Shown in pieces: positions 49,079-57,711 of a stretch of DNA of 64,000 nt. The position numbers and the translations under genes are program-made. The first letter of the stretch is position 1; each line of letters starts with the position of its first letter. The DNA comes from M30B80 sp965656935 (GTDB lineage: Bacteria; Pseudomonadota; Alphaproteobacteria; Rhodobacterales; Rhodobacteraceae). The notes under the pieces were generated by a model, which did not search any database, was not told the origin of the DNA, and worked only from the letters and a program-made list of their open reading frames with translations. The stretch covers positions 310,001 through 374,000 of the forward strand of contig CBFHMG010000001.1 of assembly GCA_965656935.1 (NCBI GenBank), written 5' to 3'.

Positions 49079-49414
49079 ATGACCTATGTGGTGACCGAGA
49101 ACTGCATCGCCTGCAAATATACAGACTGCGTTGAAGTCTGCCCCGTGGATTGCTTCTACGAGGGTGAAAACATGTTGGTGATCCATCCCGATGAATGCAT
49201 CGATTGCGGTGTCTGCGAGCCCGAATGCCCCGCAGATGCGATCCGCCCCGATACCGAGGCGGATATGGAAAAATGGGTCGAGTTCAACCGCAAATACTCG
49301 GAAGCCTGGCCTGTGATCATCACCAAGAAAGATCCATTGCCCGATGCCGAAGAGATGGACGGTAAAACGGGCAAGATGGAACTGCTCTCTGAGGCGGCAG
49401 GCGAAGGCGGTTAA
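49079..49414 (+). CDS. fdxA: 7Fe-8S ferredoxin FdxA
   Basis: A 111-residue bacterial ferredoxin. The N-terminal half carries Cys9, Cys12, Cys17 and Cys21 (NCIACKYTDCVEVCP with Cys25 following) and the second cluster site uses Cys40, Cys43, Cys46 and Cys50 (CIDCGVCEPEC), a 3Fe-4S plus 4Fe-4S pattern typical of FdxA. I chose ATG 49079 (MTYVVTENCIACKY); a GTG 6 nt upstream adds only two residues. Electron carrier for redox enzymes; partner unknown. It sits between the S4 gene and carD, as in many alphaproteobacteria. Confidence 0.94.
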   Translation: MTYVVTENCIACKYTDCVEVCPVDCFYEGENMLVIHPDECIDCGVCEPECPADAIRPDTEADMEKWVEFNRKYSEAWPVIITKKDPLPDAEEMDGKTGKMELLSEAAGEGG

Positions 49415-49708
49415 ACGATTCGCACCTGTCTGGGGACGGGCCTCTTGGGCTGCTCGGATTAATGTGACAGATACGTGAATTGCCTTAAGAAAAAGGGCAA
49501 TTTCGCTGGTTGAATGGCCAAAACTTTAAATTGGTCAGGAATCATGCTATGTTGCTTCGGTAAATACTGTCTGTAGCGATGCATTTGGGCCTGTAAGCCC
49601 GATCTATCAGAACATCGACAAACCCGGTTGTGGAAAGGGTAACTTTTCCGCCGGAAATTTTTGTCGCCTGAGCATTGGCTGCTGCACCGGTTGTAAAAGG
49701 AATACTTG
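49415..49708 (+). promoter_or_regulatory. 294-bp gap upstream of carD
   Basis: No reading frame of note. The stretch is AT-rich in its middle (49470-49570) and should hold the carD promoter; TATGTT at 49552-49557 could be a -10 element but no good -35 is placed for it. The ribosome site AAAGGAA lies 7 nt before the carD ATG. Confidence 0.4.
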
Positions 49709-50224
49709 ATGAGCAAGTCACGGAAATCGCAGGACTTCAGCCCAAATGAATTTGTCGTTTATCCGGCACATGGTGTGGGCCAGATCGTTTCAATCGAAGA
49801 ACAGGAAATCGCCGGCATGACGCTGGAGTTGTTCGTGGTCTCGTTTGAAAAGGACAAGATGACCCTGCGCGTTCCAACCGCCAAAGCGACCGAAGTGGGT
49901 ATGCGCGCGCTCTCGAACCCAGATGTGGTCTCGAAAGCGCTGGATACGCTCAAAGGCAAGGCACGCGTAAAGCGCGCCATGTGGTCGCGTCGTGCGCAGG
50001 AATATGAACAGAAGATCAATTCGGGCGATCTGATCGCCATCGCGGAGGTGGTGCGTGACCTGCACCGCGCCGATGACCAGCGTGAGCAGAGCTATTCCGA
50101 GCGTCAGCTTTATGAAGCAGCGCTTGAGCGTCTGACCCGCGAATTGGCTGCCGTTCAAGGCATGGATGAAGCAGGCGCGCAAAAGCGTGTTGATGACGTC
50201 CTGACGGCCCGCGCTGCTGCCTGA
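49709..50224 (+). CDS. carD: CarD-family transcription regulator
   Basis: A 171-residue protein with an N-terminal RNA-polymerase-binding Tudor-like domain (NEFVVYPAHGVGQIVSIEEQEI) and a helical C-terminal DNA-binding domain (SGDLIAIAEVVRDLHR, SYSERQLYEAALERLTRELAAV). CarD stabilises the open complex and supports rRNA transcription. I chose ATG 49709 over a TTG one codon earlier. It ends in a strong terminator at 50251. Neighbour order fdxA-carD is common in this group. Cytoplasmic. Confidence 0.95.
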   Translation: MSKSRKSQDFSPNEFVVYPAHGVGQIVSIEEQEIAGMTLELFVVSFEKDKMTLRVPTAKATEVGMRALSNPDVVSKALDTLKGKARVKRAMWSRRAQEYEQKINSGDLIAIAEVVRDLHRADDQREQSYSERQLYEAALERLTRELAAVQGMDEAGAQKRVDDVLTARAAA

Positions 50225-50250
50225 TTGGCAAGCGCAGCCCCAAAGATTTA

Positions 50251-50282
50251 AACCGCCGCAGCCTGTCTGCGGCGGTTTTTTG
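50251..50282 (+). terminator. rho-independent terminator of carD
   Basis: A perfect 11-bp stem, AACCGCCGCAG (50251-50261) with CTGCGGCGGTT (50267-50277), closes a 5-nt loop and runs into a T-tract. It lies 27 bp after the carD stop. Confidence 0.93.
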
Positions 50283-50408
50283 TTGGGCGGATGGGTGGAT
50301 TTAGCATGATACCGCTCAAACCTGTCGTGATCTGATTGAAAGGATGCCTGAAGGGGCAAAGCCTGTCTTGATCATCGGAGTTTCCATTTCGATGAAAGGA
50401 CCTCTCGC

Positions 50409-50687
50409 ATGTCGAAATCACGGACGGTGTTTTTCTTGATCGGGGCCATGAGCCTTGCTGCGTGCCAATCTGGCCTGACCGCGAATGACCGCGCGACCTA
50501 TGGCGGGCTGACGGGCGCTGCGGCGGGATATTTGGCGGCGGGGGCTTTGGATGCCAATCCGCAATGGACCATTTTGTCTACCTTGGGCGGGGCCGTGGCG
50601 GGCACCATGGTCGCCCGCAATACCCAGACCCAGCAATGTGCCTATGCCAATGGGGATGGCACATATCGCACAGGCAATTGCCCTTGA
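50409..50687 (+). CDS. glycine-zipper lipoprotein (92 aa)
   Basis: A 92-residue lipoprotein: MSKSRTVFFLIGAMSLAAC with Cys19 as the lipidation site, followed by a glycine/alanine-rich section (YGGLTGAAAGYLAAGA, TLGGAVAGTMVARN) and a C-terminal tail with two Cys (QQCAYANGDGTYRTGNCP). It resembles in plan the 67-aa lipoprotein at 27754 but is not a close copy. GAAAGGA lies before the ATG. It has its own 127-bp leader after the carD terminator, so it is likely a single-gene transcript. Function unknown; envelope role inferred. Confidence 0.82.
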   Translation: MSKSRTVFFLIGAMSLAACQSGLTANDRATYGGLTGAAAGYLAAGALDANPQWTILSTLGGAVAGTMVARNTQTQQCAYANGDGTYRTGNCP

Positions 50688-50702
50688 GGCGCGCGGCTCG
50701 GT

Positions 50703-51473
50703 TTAGCCGAGCATCGCCACAATAACCGCCAGCGCCGCGATCTCGGCCAATTGCTGGCTTGCGCCCAAAATATCCCCCGTTTGCCCGCCGATCTTGGCCT
50801 TGGCGACCAGCCCCACACCTGCCGCGGCAAGGAAGGCCATGATCAAGGCGGGGGCAGCGGCGGGGCCGATCAAGGTGATGGCCGCGACAAAGGCAAGAGC
50901 GGCTGCAAGGGCTGCGGGCAAGGCGTCTGAACGGCCCACGCTATGGGACAGCCCTTCCCCCCGCGCATTGGGCAGCCAGACCGTCAAAGCCACCATAGGG
51001 GCGCGGCTGATCATGGCGGCGGCCAACAAGGCGCTTGCCCCAGCACCTGCTTGGATCGCCACCACCAGCAGCGACCACCGCGCCAGCACAGACAGTACCA
51101 GCGCCAGAACCCCATAGGTTCCGATCCGGCTGTCCTTCATGATCTCGAGGCGCCGCACCTTTTCCCAGCCGCCCCAGAGGCCATCGGCGCTATCTGCCAG
51201 CCCGTCTTCATGCATCGCGCCGCTGGTCATGATTGTGGCGGTCAAACCAAGGGCTGCCGCAACCCCCGCTGACAAGCCAAAGGCATTTGCCAAAATCAGT
51301 GCAACCGCGCCGCATAGCCCCACGGCAAGACCCGCCAAAGGATAGGCCCAAGCCGATTTTCCACCCCGATCACTGATCGGGCGCGCGGGCAGGGGGAGGC
51401 GGGTCAGCAGGCCAAGGCTGGCAATCACATCATCCCAGTGAACCCGTTTGCCTTCGATGTCGTTTTCGCTCAT
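50703..51473 (-). CDS. cobS: adenosylcobinamide-GDP ribazoletransferase CobS
   Basis: A 256-residue inner-membrane enzyme (CobV in some nomenclatures) that joins adenosylcobinamide-GDP and alpha-ribazole(-5'-phosphate), the last or next-to-last step of B12 synthesis. The metal-binding motif MHEDGLADSADGLWGG is intact and about six hydrophobic segments follow. It is divergent from cobT, which makes its co-substrate. Start is ATG 51473 with a soluble N-terminal leader of about 40 residues. The product feeds Mcm in the same window. Confidence 0.93.
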   Translation of the reverse strand: MSENDIEGKRVHWDDVIASLGLLTRLPLPARPISDRGGKSAWAYPLAGLAVGLCGAVALILANAFGLSAGVAAALGLTATIMTSGAMHEDGLADSADGLWGGWEKVRRLEIMKDSRIGTYGVLALVLSVLARWSLLVVAIQAGAGASALLAAAMISRAPMVALTVWLPNARGEGLSHSVGRSDALPAALAAALAFVAAITLIGPAAAPALIMAFLAAAGVGLVAKAKIGGQTGDILGASQQLAEIAALAVIVAMLG

Positions 51474-51557
51474 GCCTAGGCCTCTTTGCCGCTTTCAAGC
51501 TGGTGCAGGTTTGATACATCTGCTGCTGAGTAAATCTTCTGAACGACGAGTGACCGA

Positions 51558-52574
51558 ATGTCCAACCCTCCCCAGAGCTTCGATGATATCCGCAATGCGC
51601 TGTCGTGCGCCCCCCGCGCAGATGAGGCCGTGCGCAAAGACGCTGAGGCGCGCAACGGGCAATTGACCAAGCCGCCTGGTGCTTTGGGCAGGCTTGAGGA
51701 TCTGGCAATCTGGTATGCCACATGGCGCGGCACGGATCGCCCGCAGATCAAACACCCTCAGGTGCTGGTTTTTGCAGGCAATCACGGCGTGACCGCACAA
51801 GGCGTCAGCGCCTTTCCTGCCGAAGTCACCGTGCAGATGGTGGCAAATTTCGAAGCAGGCGGGGCCGCGATCAACCAATTGTCCAAATTGGCAGGCGCGC
51901 AGATGACGGTTCATGCGCTGTCTCTCGAGACGCCGACCGCTGATTTCACCCAAGGCCCTGCGATGACCGAGGCAGAGTTCTTTGAAGCGTTTGGAGCAGG
52001 CTGGTCAGCGGTGAGCGCCGAGGCCGATCTATTGGTCACGGGCGAGATGGGCATTGGCAACACGACCGCTGCGGCGGCTGTGGCCTGCGCGCTATTTGGC
52101 GGCAGCGCCGAGGATTGGACAGGGCGCGGCACAGGCGTGGATGATGCGGGGCTGGCCCTGAAAGCGCGGGTTGTGGCCGAAGGTCTTGCGGCCAATCCAT
52201 CGGCCTTAACGGACCCGCTTGAGGCGCTGCGCTGCCTTGGTGGGCGGGAATTGGTGGCGATGGCGGGCGCGATTGCGCATGCTCGGGTCTTGCGCATTCC
52301 GGTTATTCTTGATGGCTTTATCTGCTCGGCCTCGGCTGCCGCACTTGAGAAGGCCGCCGCAGGCGCGCTGGATCATGCTGTTGCAGGCCATGTCTCGGCC
52401 GAGGCTGCGCATGGCGCGGTTTTGCAGCATTTGGGCAAGCCCCCCTTGCTGTCGCTTGGGATGCGCCTTGGCGAGGGCAGCGGGGCGGCGCTTGCGATCC
52501 AGATCCTCAAAGGGGCGATTGCCTGCCATTCGGGCATGTCGACCTTTGCTGAGGCCGGCGTCTCGGACGGCTAA
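51558..52574 (+). CDS. cobT: nicotinate-nucleotide-dimethylbenzimidazole phosphoribosyltransferase CobT
   Basis: A 338-residue enzyme (CobU in Pseudomonas nomenclature) that makes alpha-ribazole phosphate, the lower-ligand precursor of B12. NHGVTAQGVSAFPAEVT, GEMGIGNTTAAAAV and GMRLGEGSGAALA, the last with the catalytic Glu, are all intact. It is divergent from cobS with an 84-bp gap, so the two B12 genes likely share regulation, although I see no cobalamin riboswitch there. Convergent with the Kef antiporter gene. Cytoplasmic. Confidence 0.95.
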   Translation: MSNPPQSFDDIRNALSCAPRADEAVRKDAEARNGQLTKPPGALGRLEDLAIWYATWRGTDRPQIKHPQVLVFAGNHGVTAQGVSAFPAEVTVQMVANFEAGGAAINQLSKLAGAQMTVHALSLETPTADFTQGPAMTEAEFFEAFGAGWSAVSAEADLLVTGEMGIGNTTAAAAVACALFGGSAEDWTGRGTGVDDAGLALKARVVAEGLAANPSALTDPLEALRCLGGRELVAMAGAIAHARVLRIPVILDGFICSASAAALEKAAAGALDHAVAGHVSAEAAHGAVLQHLGKPPLLSLGMRLGEGSGAALAIQILKGAIACHSGMSTFAEAGVSDG

Positions 52575-52632
52575 GGCACGCTCCGTTCGTTTTGCACCGC
52601 TGCGCGCCGTCTCAGGTCCCGCGCGCAACGTG

Positions 52633-54585
52633 TCAGGACGTGGTCTTGCGCTTGCCGGTCATTGCCCCGTGCAGGGCGCTGGCATCGCCTTGGGCGCGGC
52701 GCCTCTCAGAGGCGGTGCGGTCTTCCTCGGCTTCATCAAGCTGGCTGACCAAGGCGCTCTCGATATTGTTGTTCAACTCGCGGGCGCGTTCCATATAGGC
52801 AGTGTTCTCGGAGATCGGTTTACCAGGCTCCCATAGGCGGGCCAGTTCACCAAGCGATTGACGGTCATGGCGATAAAAGGCCACTTCCATATCATGCGCC
52901 TCGTAATCCGACAGGCCCATATCCTCCAGAACATAGCGCCCTGCACGAAGTGAGCTGTCAAACATCTCGCGCACGATATGATCGGCGCCCGCTTGATAGA
53001 GTTCATAGACATGCAAACGGTCATGCGCGCGGGCGGTGATGGCAATATCGGGGCGCGTTCGGCGGGCATAGGTGACCAGATCAATCGCGGATTTCTTGTC
53101 ATCAACGGCCACGACCAACACCTTGGCATGCTCCAGCCCTGCGGCGGCCAAAAGCTCGGGTCGCGTAGGATCACCGAAGAAGGCCTTGAAGCCGAAGCTG
53201 CGCATCAGCTGGATGGTGCGCAGGTCACTGTCGAGCACGACCGTATTGAACCCCGCAGCTTGTACCAATCGGTTCACCACCTGACCAAATCGGCCAATGC
53301 CTGCGATAATCACAGGCGCGCCGCCTGAGATATCGTCGGCCTCGGGCATGTCTTCGCTGTCCTCACTCATGCGTTTGCCCATGCGTTCATAGAGGATGAA
53401 GAAAAGCGGTGTCAGCAGCATGGACAGGGCCACAATCAGCAGCAGCAATTCCCCCAAGCGGGCTGTTATGACGTTTTGCTGTAGGGAAAAGGAGACCAGA
53501 ACGAAGCCAAACTCCCCTGCCTGTGCAAGGCCTAGGGTAAAGAGCCAGAGGTTGCGTTTGCGCAGTTTGAACACCAAGCCAATGACAAACAGGATCGCGC
53601 CTTTCAGCGCCATGACCGCAAGGGTCAGCCCGATCACGGCCAAGACATTGTCAAAGAGATAGCCAAAATTAATCCCCGCCCCCACGGTGATGAAAAACAG
53701 CCCCAGCAAAAGGCCTTTGAACGGCTCGATATCGGCTTCAAGTTCGTGGCGGAATTCGGAATTGGCCAAAACAACGCCCGCCACAAAAGCACCAAGCGCG
53801 GGCGAAAGACCCACAAGGATCATCAAAAAGGCAATGCCGACAACGATGACCAAAGCAACGGCGGTATACATCTCGCGCAGGCGCGCCATATGCACAAAGC
53901 GGAACAGCGGGCGCGACAGGAAATGGCCTGCCAGAATGACGGCGGCGACGGCGGCCAAAGTCACCAAGGTCACGCCCCATCCCGGTAGGCCTTCGACCAG
54001 CGACATTGTGTGATGGGCATCCTCTTCGATCCCGCGCTGGATCGATCCATCCTCTGCAAAGCTGACCATGCCTTGTACGGCCAGAAGCGGCATCAGGGCC
54101 AGCATCGGGATCACGGCGATATCTTGGGTAAGTAGAACCGAAAAGGCCGATCGCCCGCCGCTGGTTTGCATCAGCTTTTTCTCATTGAGCGTTTGCAACA
54201 CAATCGCGGTGGAACTGAGCGTCAGGATCAGGCCCACGGCCATGGATTGCTGCCAGTTGAGCCCCAGAAACATCGCCCCGCCTGCCAGCGCCAAAGCGCT
54301 GAGGATCACTTGCGCCCCGCCAAGCCCGATCAGCTTTTTGCGCATATCCCAAAGCGCGCTTGGCTCCAGCTCCAGCCCGATGAGAAACAGCATCATCACC
54401 ACGCCAAATTCGGCATAATGTTGCAGGTCTTCCGTCTCGGAGACCAAACCAAGAAGCGGGCCGATCAGGATACCCGCCAAGAGATATCCCAGTACCGATC
54501 CAAGCCCGAGCCGCACCGAAAGCGGCACCGCGATCACCATCGCCACAAGATAGATCGTTGCCTGAAGTAGAATGCCTTCCATCAT
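52633..54585 (-). CDS. Kef-type cation:proton antiporter (CPA2 family)
   Basis: A 650-residue inner-membrane protein with 12-13 hydrophobic segments (about 1-385), a short link, a RCK (TrkA-N) domain at about 415-540 starting PVIIAGIGRFGQVVNRLVQAAG, and a charged C-terminal extension. The plan matches KefB/KefC, which expel K+ under electrophile stress and are gated by glutathione adducts. The GxGxxGxxVxxxL nucleotide loop is intact, as is the VGAGINFGYLFDN helix. An accessory KefF/G is not seen next to it. It is convergent with cobT. Substrate K+ versus Na+ is not fixed. Confidence 0.9.
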   Translation of the reverse strand: MMEGILLQATIYLVAMVIAVPLSVRLGLGSVLGYLLAGILIGPLLGLVSETEDLQHYAEFGVVMMLFLIGLELEPSALWDMRKKLIGLGGAQVILSALALAGGAMFLGLNWQQSMAVGLILTLSSTAIVLQTLNEKKLMQTSGGRSAFSVLLTQDIAVIPMLALMPLLAVQGMVSFAEDGSIQRGIEEDAHHTMSLVEGLPGWGVTLVTLAAVAAVILAGHFLSRPLFRFVHMARLREMYTAVALVIVVGIAFLMILVGLSPALGAFVAGVVLANSEFRHELEADIEPFKGLLLGLFFITVGAGINFGYLFDNVLAVIGLTLAVMALKGAILFVIGLVFKLRKRNLWLFTLGLAQAGEFGFVLVSFSLQQNVITARLGELLLLIVALSMLLTPLFFILYERMGKRMSEDSEDMPEADDISGGAPVIIAGIGRFGQVVNRLVQAAGFNTVVLDSDLRTIQLMRSFGFKAFFGDPTRPELLAAAGLEHAKVLVVAVDDKKSAIDLVTYARRTRPDIAITARAHDRLHVYELYQAGADHIVREMFDSSLRAGRYVLEDMGLSDYEAHDMEVAFYRHDRQSLGELARLWEPGKPISENTAYMERARELNNNIESALVSQLDEAEEDRTASERRRAQGDASALHGAMTGKRKTTS

Positions 54586-54600
54586 GGACCTTTCGGATGG

Positions 54601-55053
54601 CTAGATCGGTAAAGGGGCGTCCGGTTTCATCTGATCCATCACGATCTGGGATTGAACCCGCGCAACAGCCGGATGTGGCAAGAGTATCCCTTGGATAAGA
54701 TTGTGCAATCCCGCAAGATCGCCGCACCAGACCCGCAGCAGGTAATCTGCCTCTCCGGTCAGGGTGAAGGCGGCGGTGATGGCGGGGGTGTTGCGCACGA
54801 GGCGGGCAAAGCTTTCGTCATTTTCTTTGGAATGGCCCGCCATCTGCACTTGGATGAAGGCCTGCACATCAAGCCCCAAAGCGGTCGGATCCACGCGGGC
54901 ATGTGCGCCTTGCATGATCCCGCTGCTTTCAAGCCGCTGGCGTCTGCGCCCTGCCTGACTGGCCGAAAGGTTGAGCCTCTCGCCCAAATCCTGCGCGGTC
55001 AGCGTGGCATCTTGCTGCAAGAGCGCGATGAGCTTTCTGTCGGTTTTGTCCAT
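54601..55053 (-). CDS. Lrp/AsnC-family regulator
   Basis: A 150-residue Lrp-type transcription factor starting MDKTDRKLIALLQQD, with an N-terminal winged HTH (about 4-60, LTAQDLGERLNLSASQAGRRRQRLE) and a C-terminal RAM ligand-binding domain (FTLTGEADYLLRVWCGDL). It is divergent from hppD with 146 bp between, which holds two phased inverted repeats, so it probably controls hppD in response to an aromatic amino acid. ATG 55053 and 55056 are both possible. It follows Kef on the same strand in reverse order by 16 bp. Ligand inferred, not shown. Confidence 0.9.
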   Translation of the reverse strand: MDKTDRKLIALLQQDATLTAQDLGERLNLSASQAGRRRQRLESSGIMQGAHARVDPTALGLDVQAFIQVQMAGHSKENDESFARLVRNTPAITAAFTLTGEADYLLRVWCGDLAGLHNLIQGILLPHPAVARVQSQIVMDQMKPDAPLPI

Positions 55054-55070
55054 CATATGCGGGAAACTCG

Positions 55071-55155
55071 CGCAAATATTAAGTAATTTGCGTGATAATT
55101 GCATAATTTTGCGGCTGTAGCCAGTAGAACGCGCAAACGCCGCGACAGGTTTGCG
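55071..55155. promoter_or_regulatory. two phased inverted repeats between lrp-type gene and hppD
   Basis: CGCAAAT-N8-ATTTGCG at 55071-55092 and CGCAAAC-N10-GTTTGCG at 55132-55155 are perfect inverted repeats with the same core (CGCAAA/TTTGCG). Their centres are 62 bp apart, close to six helical turns, as expected for an Lrp octamer wrapping DNA. ATTTTGCG at about 55107-55114 is a further half-site between them. They lie in the divergent gap, the second 45 bp before the hppD ATG. Confidence 0.65.
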
Positions 55156-55199
55156 TTAGGCTGACACTGAACACGACACAGCCTTGAGGAGATATCACA

Positions 55200-56297
55200 A
55201 TGGGCCCCTTCCCGCATGACGCGCCGCGCGCCACGATCACCGCCGAGAACCCTGCGGGAACCGACGGGTTCGAATTTGTCGAATTTGCCCATCCCGACCC
55301 GCAGGTGCTGCGCGATCTTTTCGCCAAGATGGGCTATATCCACACCGCGACCCATAAGACCAAAGCGGTCGAACTGTGGCAGCAGGGTGATATCACCTAT
55401 GTGATCAATGCCGATCCCGACAGCTTTGCCGCGCGTTTTGTGCAAGAGCACGGGCCCTGCGCCCCGTCCATGGCTTGGCGCGTCGTGGATGCGCAGCATG
55501 CTTTTGAACATGCGGTTGCCAAAGGGGCCGAGCCCTATGAGGGCGCGGATAAAACAATGGATTGGTCTGCGATCAAGGGGATCGGGGGAAGCCTGATTTA
55601 CTTCACCGACCAATATTGGGACAGCTCACCCTATAATGCCGAGTTTGACTGGGTGCATGACGCCCATCCTGCGGGGGTTGGGTTCTACTATCTCGATCAC
55701 CTGACCCATAATGTTCATAAGGGGAATATGGATGTCTGGTTCGACTTCTACGGGGATTTGTTCAATTTCCGCGAAATCCGCTTCTTCGATATCGAGGGTA
55801 AATTCACGGGCTTGCTGAGCCGTGCGCTGACCTCGCCTTGTGGGCGCATCCGTATCCCGATCAATGAGGACCGTGGCGAGAAAGGCCAGATTGTCGAATA
55901 TCTCAAACGCTATAATGGCGAGGGTATCCAGCATATCGCGGTCGGGGCGCAGAATATCTATGCCGCGACAGACCAGATTGCCGAGAACGGGATCAAGTTT
56001 ATGCCCGCCCCGCCTGATGCCTATTATGATTTAAGCAAAACCCGTGTGGTCGGTCATCAAGAGCCGCTGGAGCGGATGCGCAAACATGGTGTCTTGATTG
56101 ACGGTGAGGGCGTGTTGGGCGGCGGGGAGACGCGGATATTGTTGCAGATTTTCTCAAAGACCGTGATCGGGCCGATCTTTTTCGAGTTTATCGAGCGCAA
56201 GGGCGATGACGGTTTCGGAGAGGGGAATTTCAAAGCCCTGTTTGAATCCATCGAAGCCGATCAGATCGCGCGCGGCGTGCTGGACGCGGCGCAGTGA
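55200..56297 (+). CDS. hppD: 4-hydroxyphenylpyruvate dioxygenase
   Basis: A 365-residue non-haem Fe(II) enzyme that turns 4-hydroxyphenylpyruvate into homogentisate in tyrosine breakdown. Iron ligands are all present: His167 (YYLDHLTHN), His245 (GIQHIAVG) and Glu329 (IFFEFIERKG). Length and motifs are standard. GAGGAG lies 8 nt before ATG 55200. It is divergent from an Lrp-type regulator gene. The next pathway gene (homogentisate dioxygenase, hmgA) is not adjacent, since purD follows convergently after a repeat. Cytoplasmic. Confidence 0.96.
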   Translation: MGPFPHDAPRATITAENPAGTDGFEFVEFAHPDPQVLRDLFAKMGYIHTATHKTKAVELWQQGDITYVINADPDSFAARFVQEHGPCAPSMAWRVVDAQHAFEHAVAKGAEPYEGADKTMDWSAIKGIGGSLIYFTDQYWDSSPYNAEFDWVHDAHPAGVGFYYLDHLTHNVHKGNMDVWFDFYGDLFNFREIRFFDIEGKFTGLLSRALTSPCGRIRIPINEDRGEKGQIVEYLKRYNGEGIQHIAVGAQNIYAATDQIAENGIKFMPAPPDAYYDLSKTRVVGHQEPLERMRKHGVLIDGEGVLGGGETRILLQIFSKTVIGPIFFEFIERKGDDGFGEGNFKALFESIEADQIARGVLDAAQ

Positions 56298-56316
56298 TAT
56301 CCGCCTCCCGCGCAGT

Positions 56317-56336
56317 CGTATTTTTGGAAAGATGAA
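56317..56336 (+). repeat. post-gene 20-nt motif (copy 2)
   Basis: CGTATTTTTGGAAAGATGAA, identical to 17456-17475, lies 20 nt after the hppD stop on the same strand. The hairpins seen before copy 1 are not preserved here; the flank is GCCTCCCGCGCAGT. It is in the convergent gap between hppD and purD. Confidence 0.7.
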
Positions 56337-56363
56337 AGACAGGCGCGCGCGGTGGCTATCTGG

Positions 56364-57626
56364 TTAGAGGGCGCGCCATCCGATATCGGAGCGGCAAAAG
56401 CCCTCGGGCCAGTCGATTTCTTCCACCATTTTATAGGCGCGATCGCGCGCCTCTTTAAGGCTTGAACCGCGCGCCGTGACATTAAGCACGCGCCCGCCAA
56501 CCGCTTGGATCGCACCATCGGATTTTCGCGTGCCGGCATGAAACACCATATGGCTGGCATCTTCTGGAAGCGTATCAAGCCCTTTGATGACAGAGCCCTT
56601 TTCATAGGAGCCGGGATAGCCTTTGGCGGCCATCACGATGGTCAGGGCATGGTCATCGGCCCAATTGACTTGCGCCTCGGCCAAGCGGTTTTCGGCGCAG
56701 GCCAGCATCAGATCGAGGGCTTGTGCGCCAAGGCGCATCATCAGCACCTGACATTCTGGATCGCCGAAGCGGACATTATATTCGACAAGACGGGCTTGGC
56801 CGTCTTTGATCATCAGCCCTGCATAGAGAACGCCGCGATAGGGTGTGCCGCGCCGCGCCATCTCGTCGATGGTGGGCTGGACGATTTCTTCCATGGCAGC
56901 TTTGGCTATGGCGTCTGACAAGACGGGTGCGGGGCTATAGGCCCCCATGCCGCCCGTATTGGGGCCTTCATCATTGTCAAAGGCGCGTTTGTGATCTTGT
57001 GCGGTGCCGATGGCCAAAGCGGCAGTTCCATCGGTCAGCACGAAGAAGGAGGCTTCTTCGCCCTCCATGAATTCCTCAATCACGACCTCGGCACCAGCCA
57101 CGCCGAATTCGCCGCCGAACATATCGTCTATGGCCGCGAGTGCCGTGTCTTCATCCATGGCCACGATCACGCCTTTGCCAGCGGCAAGACCATCGGCCTT
57201 GACCACAATCGGCGCGCCTTGGGCGCGGATATAGGCGCGGGCGGCCTCGGCATCGGTGAAATGCGCGTAGTTGGCGGTGGGGGCTTTGGCCGCGTCGCAG
57301 ATTTCCTTGGTGAAGGCTTTGGAGGCTTCCAGCTCGGCGGCGGCTTTCGAAGGGCCAAAGGCCAGAATGCCGGCACCGCTCAAGGCATCGACAATGCCTT
57401 CGACCAGAGGCGCTTCGGGGCCGACGATCACGAAATCGATGGCGTTTTCAGCGGCGAAATCAGTGACGGCGGCAGGATCGAGAATATCGAGATCGGCGCA
57501 TTGGGCGATCTGGGCGATACCGGCATTTCCGGGGGCCACGATCAGCTTGTCACATTTGGGGTTTTGCAGCACGGCCCATGCGAGCGCATGTTCCCGTCCG
57601 CCACCACCGAGGATCAGAATATTCAT
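56364..57626 (-). CDS. purD: phosphoribosylamine-glycine ligase PurD
   Basis: A 420-residue ATP-grasp enzyme for the second step of purine synthesis (5-phosphoribosylamine plus glycine). The N-terminus MNILILGGGGREHALAWAV fixes the start at ATG 57626, with GGAG upstream; the frame continues upstream for 56 residues but overlaps the opposite strand's leader and lacks conservation. The ATP-grasp loop IVVKADGLAAGKGVIVA and metal-binding EFMEGEEASFF region, with GGMGAYSP, are intact. It is divergent from xseA with an 85-bp gap. Cytoplasmic. Confidence 0.95.
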   Translation of the reverse strand: MNILILGGGGREHALAWAVLQNPKCDKLIVAPGNAGIAQIAQCADLDILDPAAVTDFAAENAIDFVIVGPEAPLVEGIVDALSGAGILAFGPSKAAAELEASKAFTKEICDAAKAPTANYAHFTDAEAARAYIRAQGAPIVVKADGLAAGKGVIVAMDEDTALAAIDDMFGGEFGVAGAEVVIEEFMEGEEASFFVLTDGTAALAIGTAQDHKRAFDNDEGPNTGGMGAYSPAPVLSDAIAKAAMEEIVQPTIDEMARRGTPYRGVLYAGLMIKDGQARLVEYNVRFGDPECQVLMMRLGAQALDLMLACAENRLAEAQVNWADDHALTIVMAAKGYPGSYEKGSVIKGLDTLPEDASHMVFHAGTRKSDGAIQAVGGRVLNVTARGSSLKEARDRAYKMVEEIDWPEGFCRSDIGWRAL

Positions 57627-57711
57627 CTTTGCCGCTCCACCTTGGCCTTCTCTGCGCCGCGTTCTAAGGTCAGGGCGCACGCAACACAAGCTTGAGCGGA
57701 ACCGCGCAGAG

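Noticed and set aside
50688..50702. Hairpin between the 92-aa lipoprotein and cobS as terminator
   Set aside because: The short repeat overlaps the cobS stop codon and has no T-tract on either strand.
51474..51557. Possible cobalamin riboswitch between cobS and cobT
   Set aside because: Only 84 bp are available and no B12-box-like sequence is visible.
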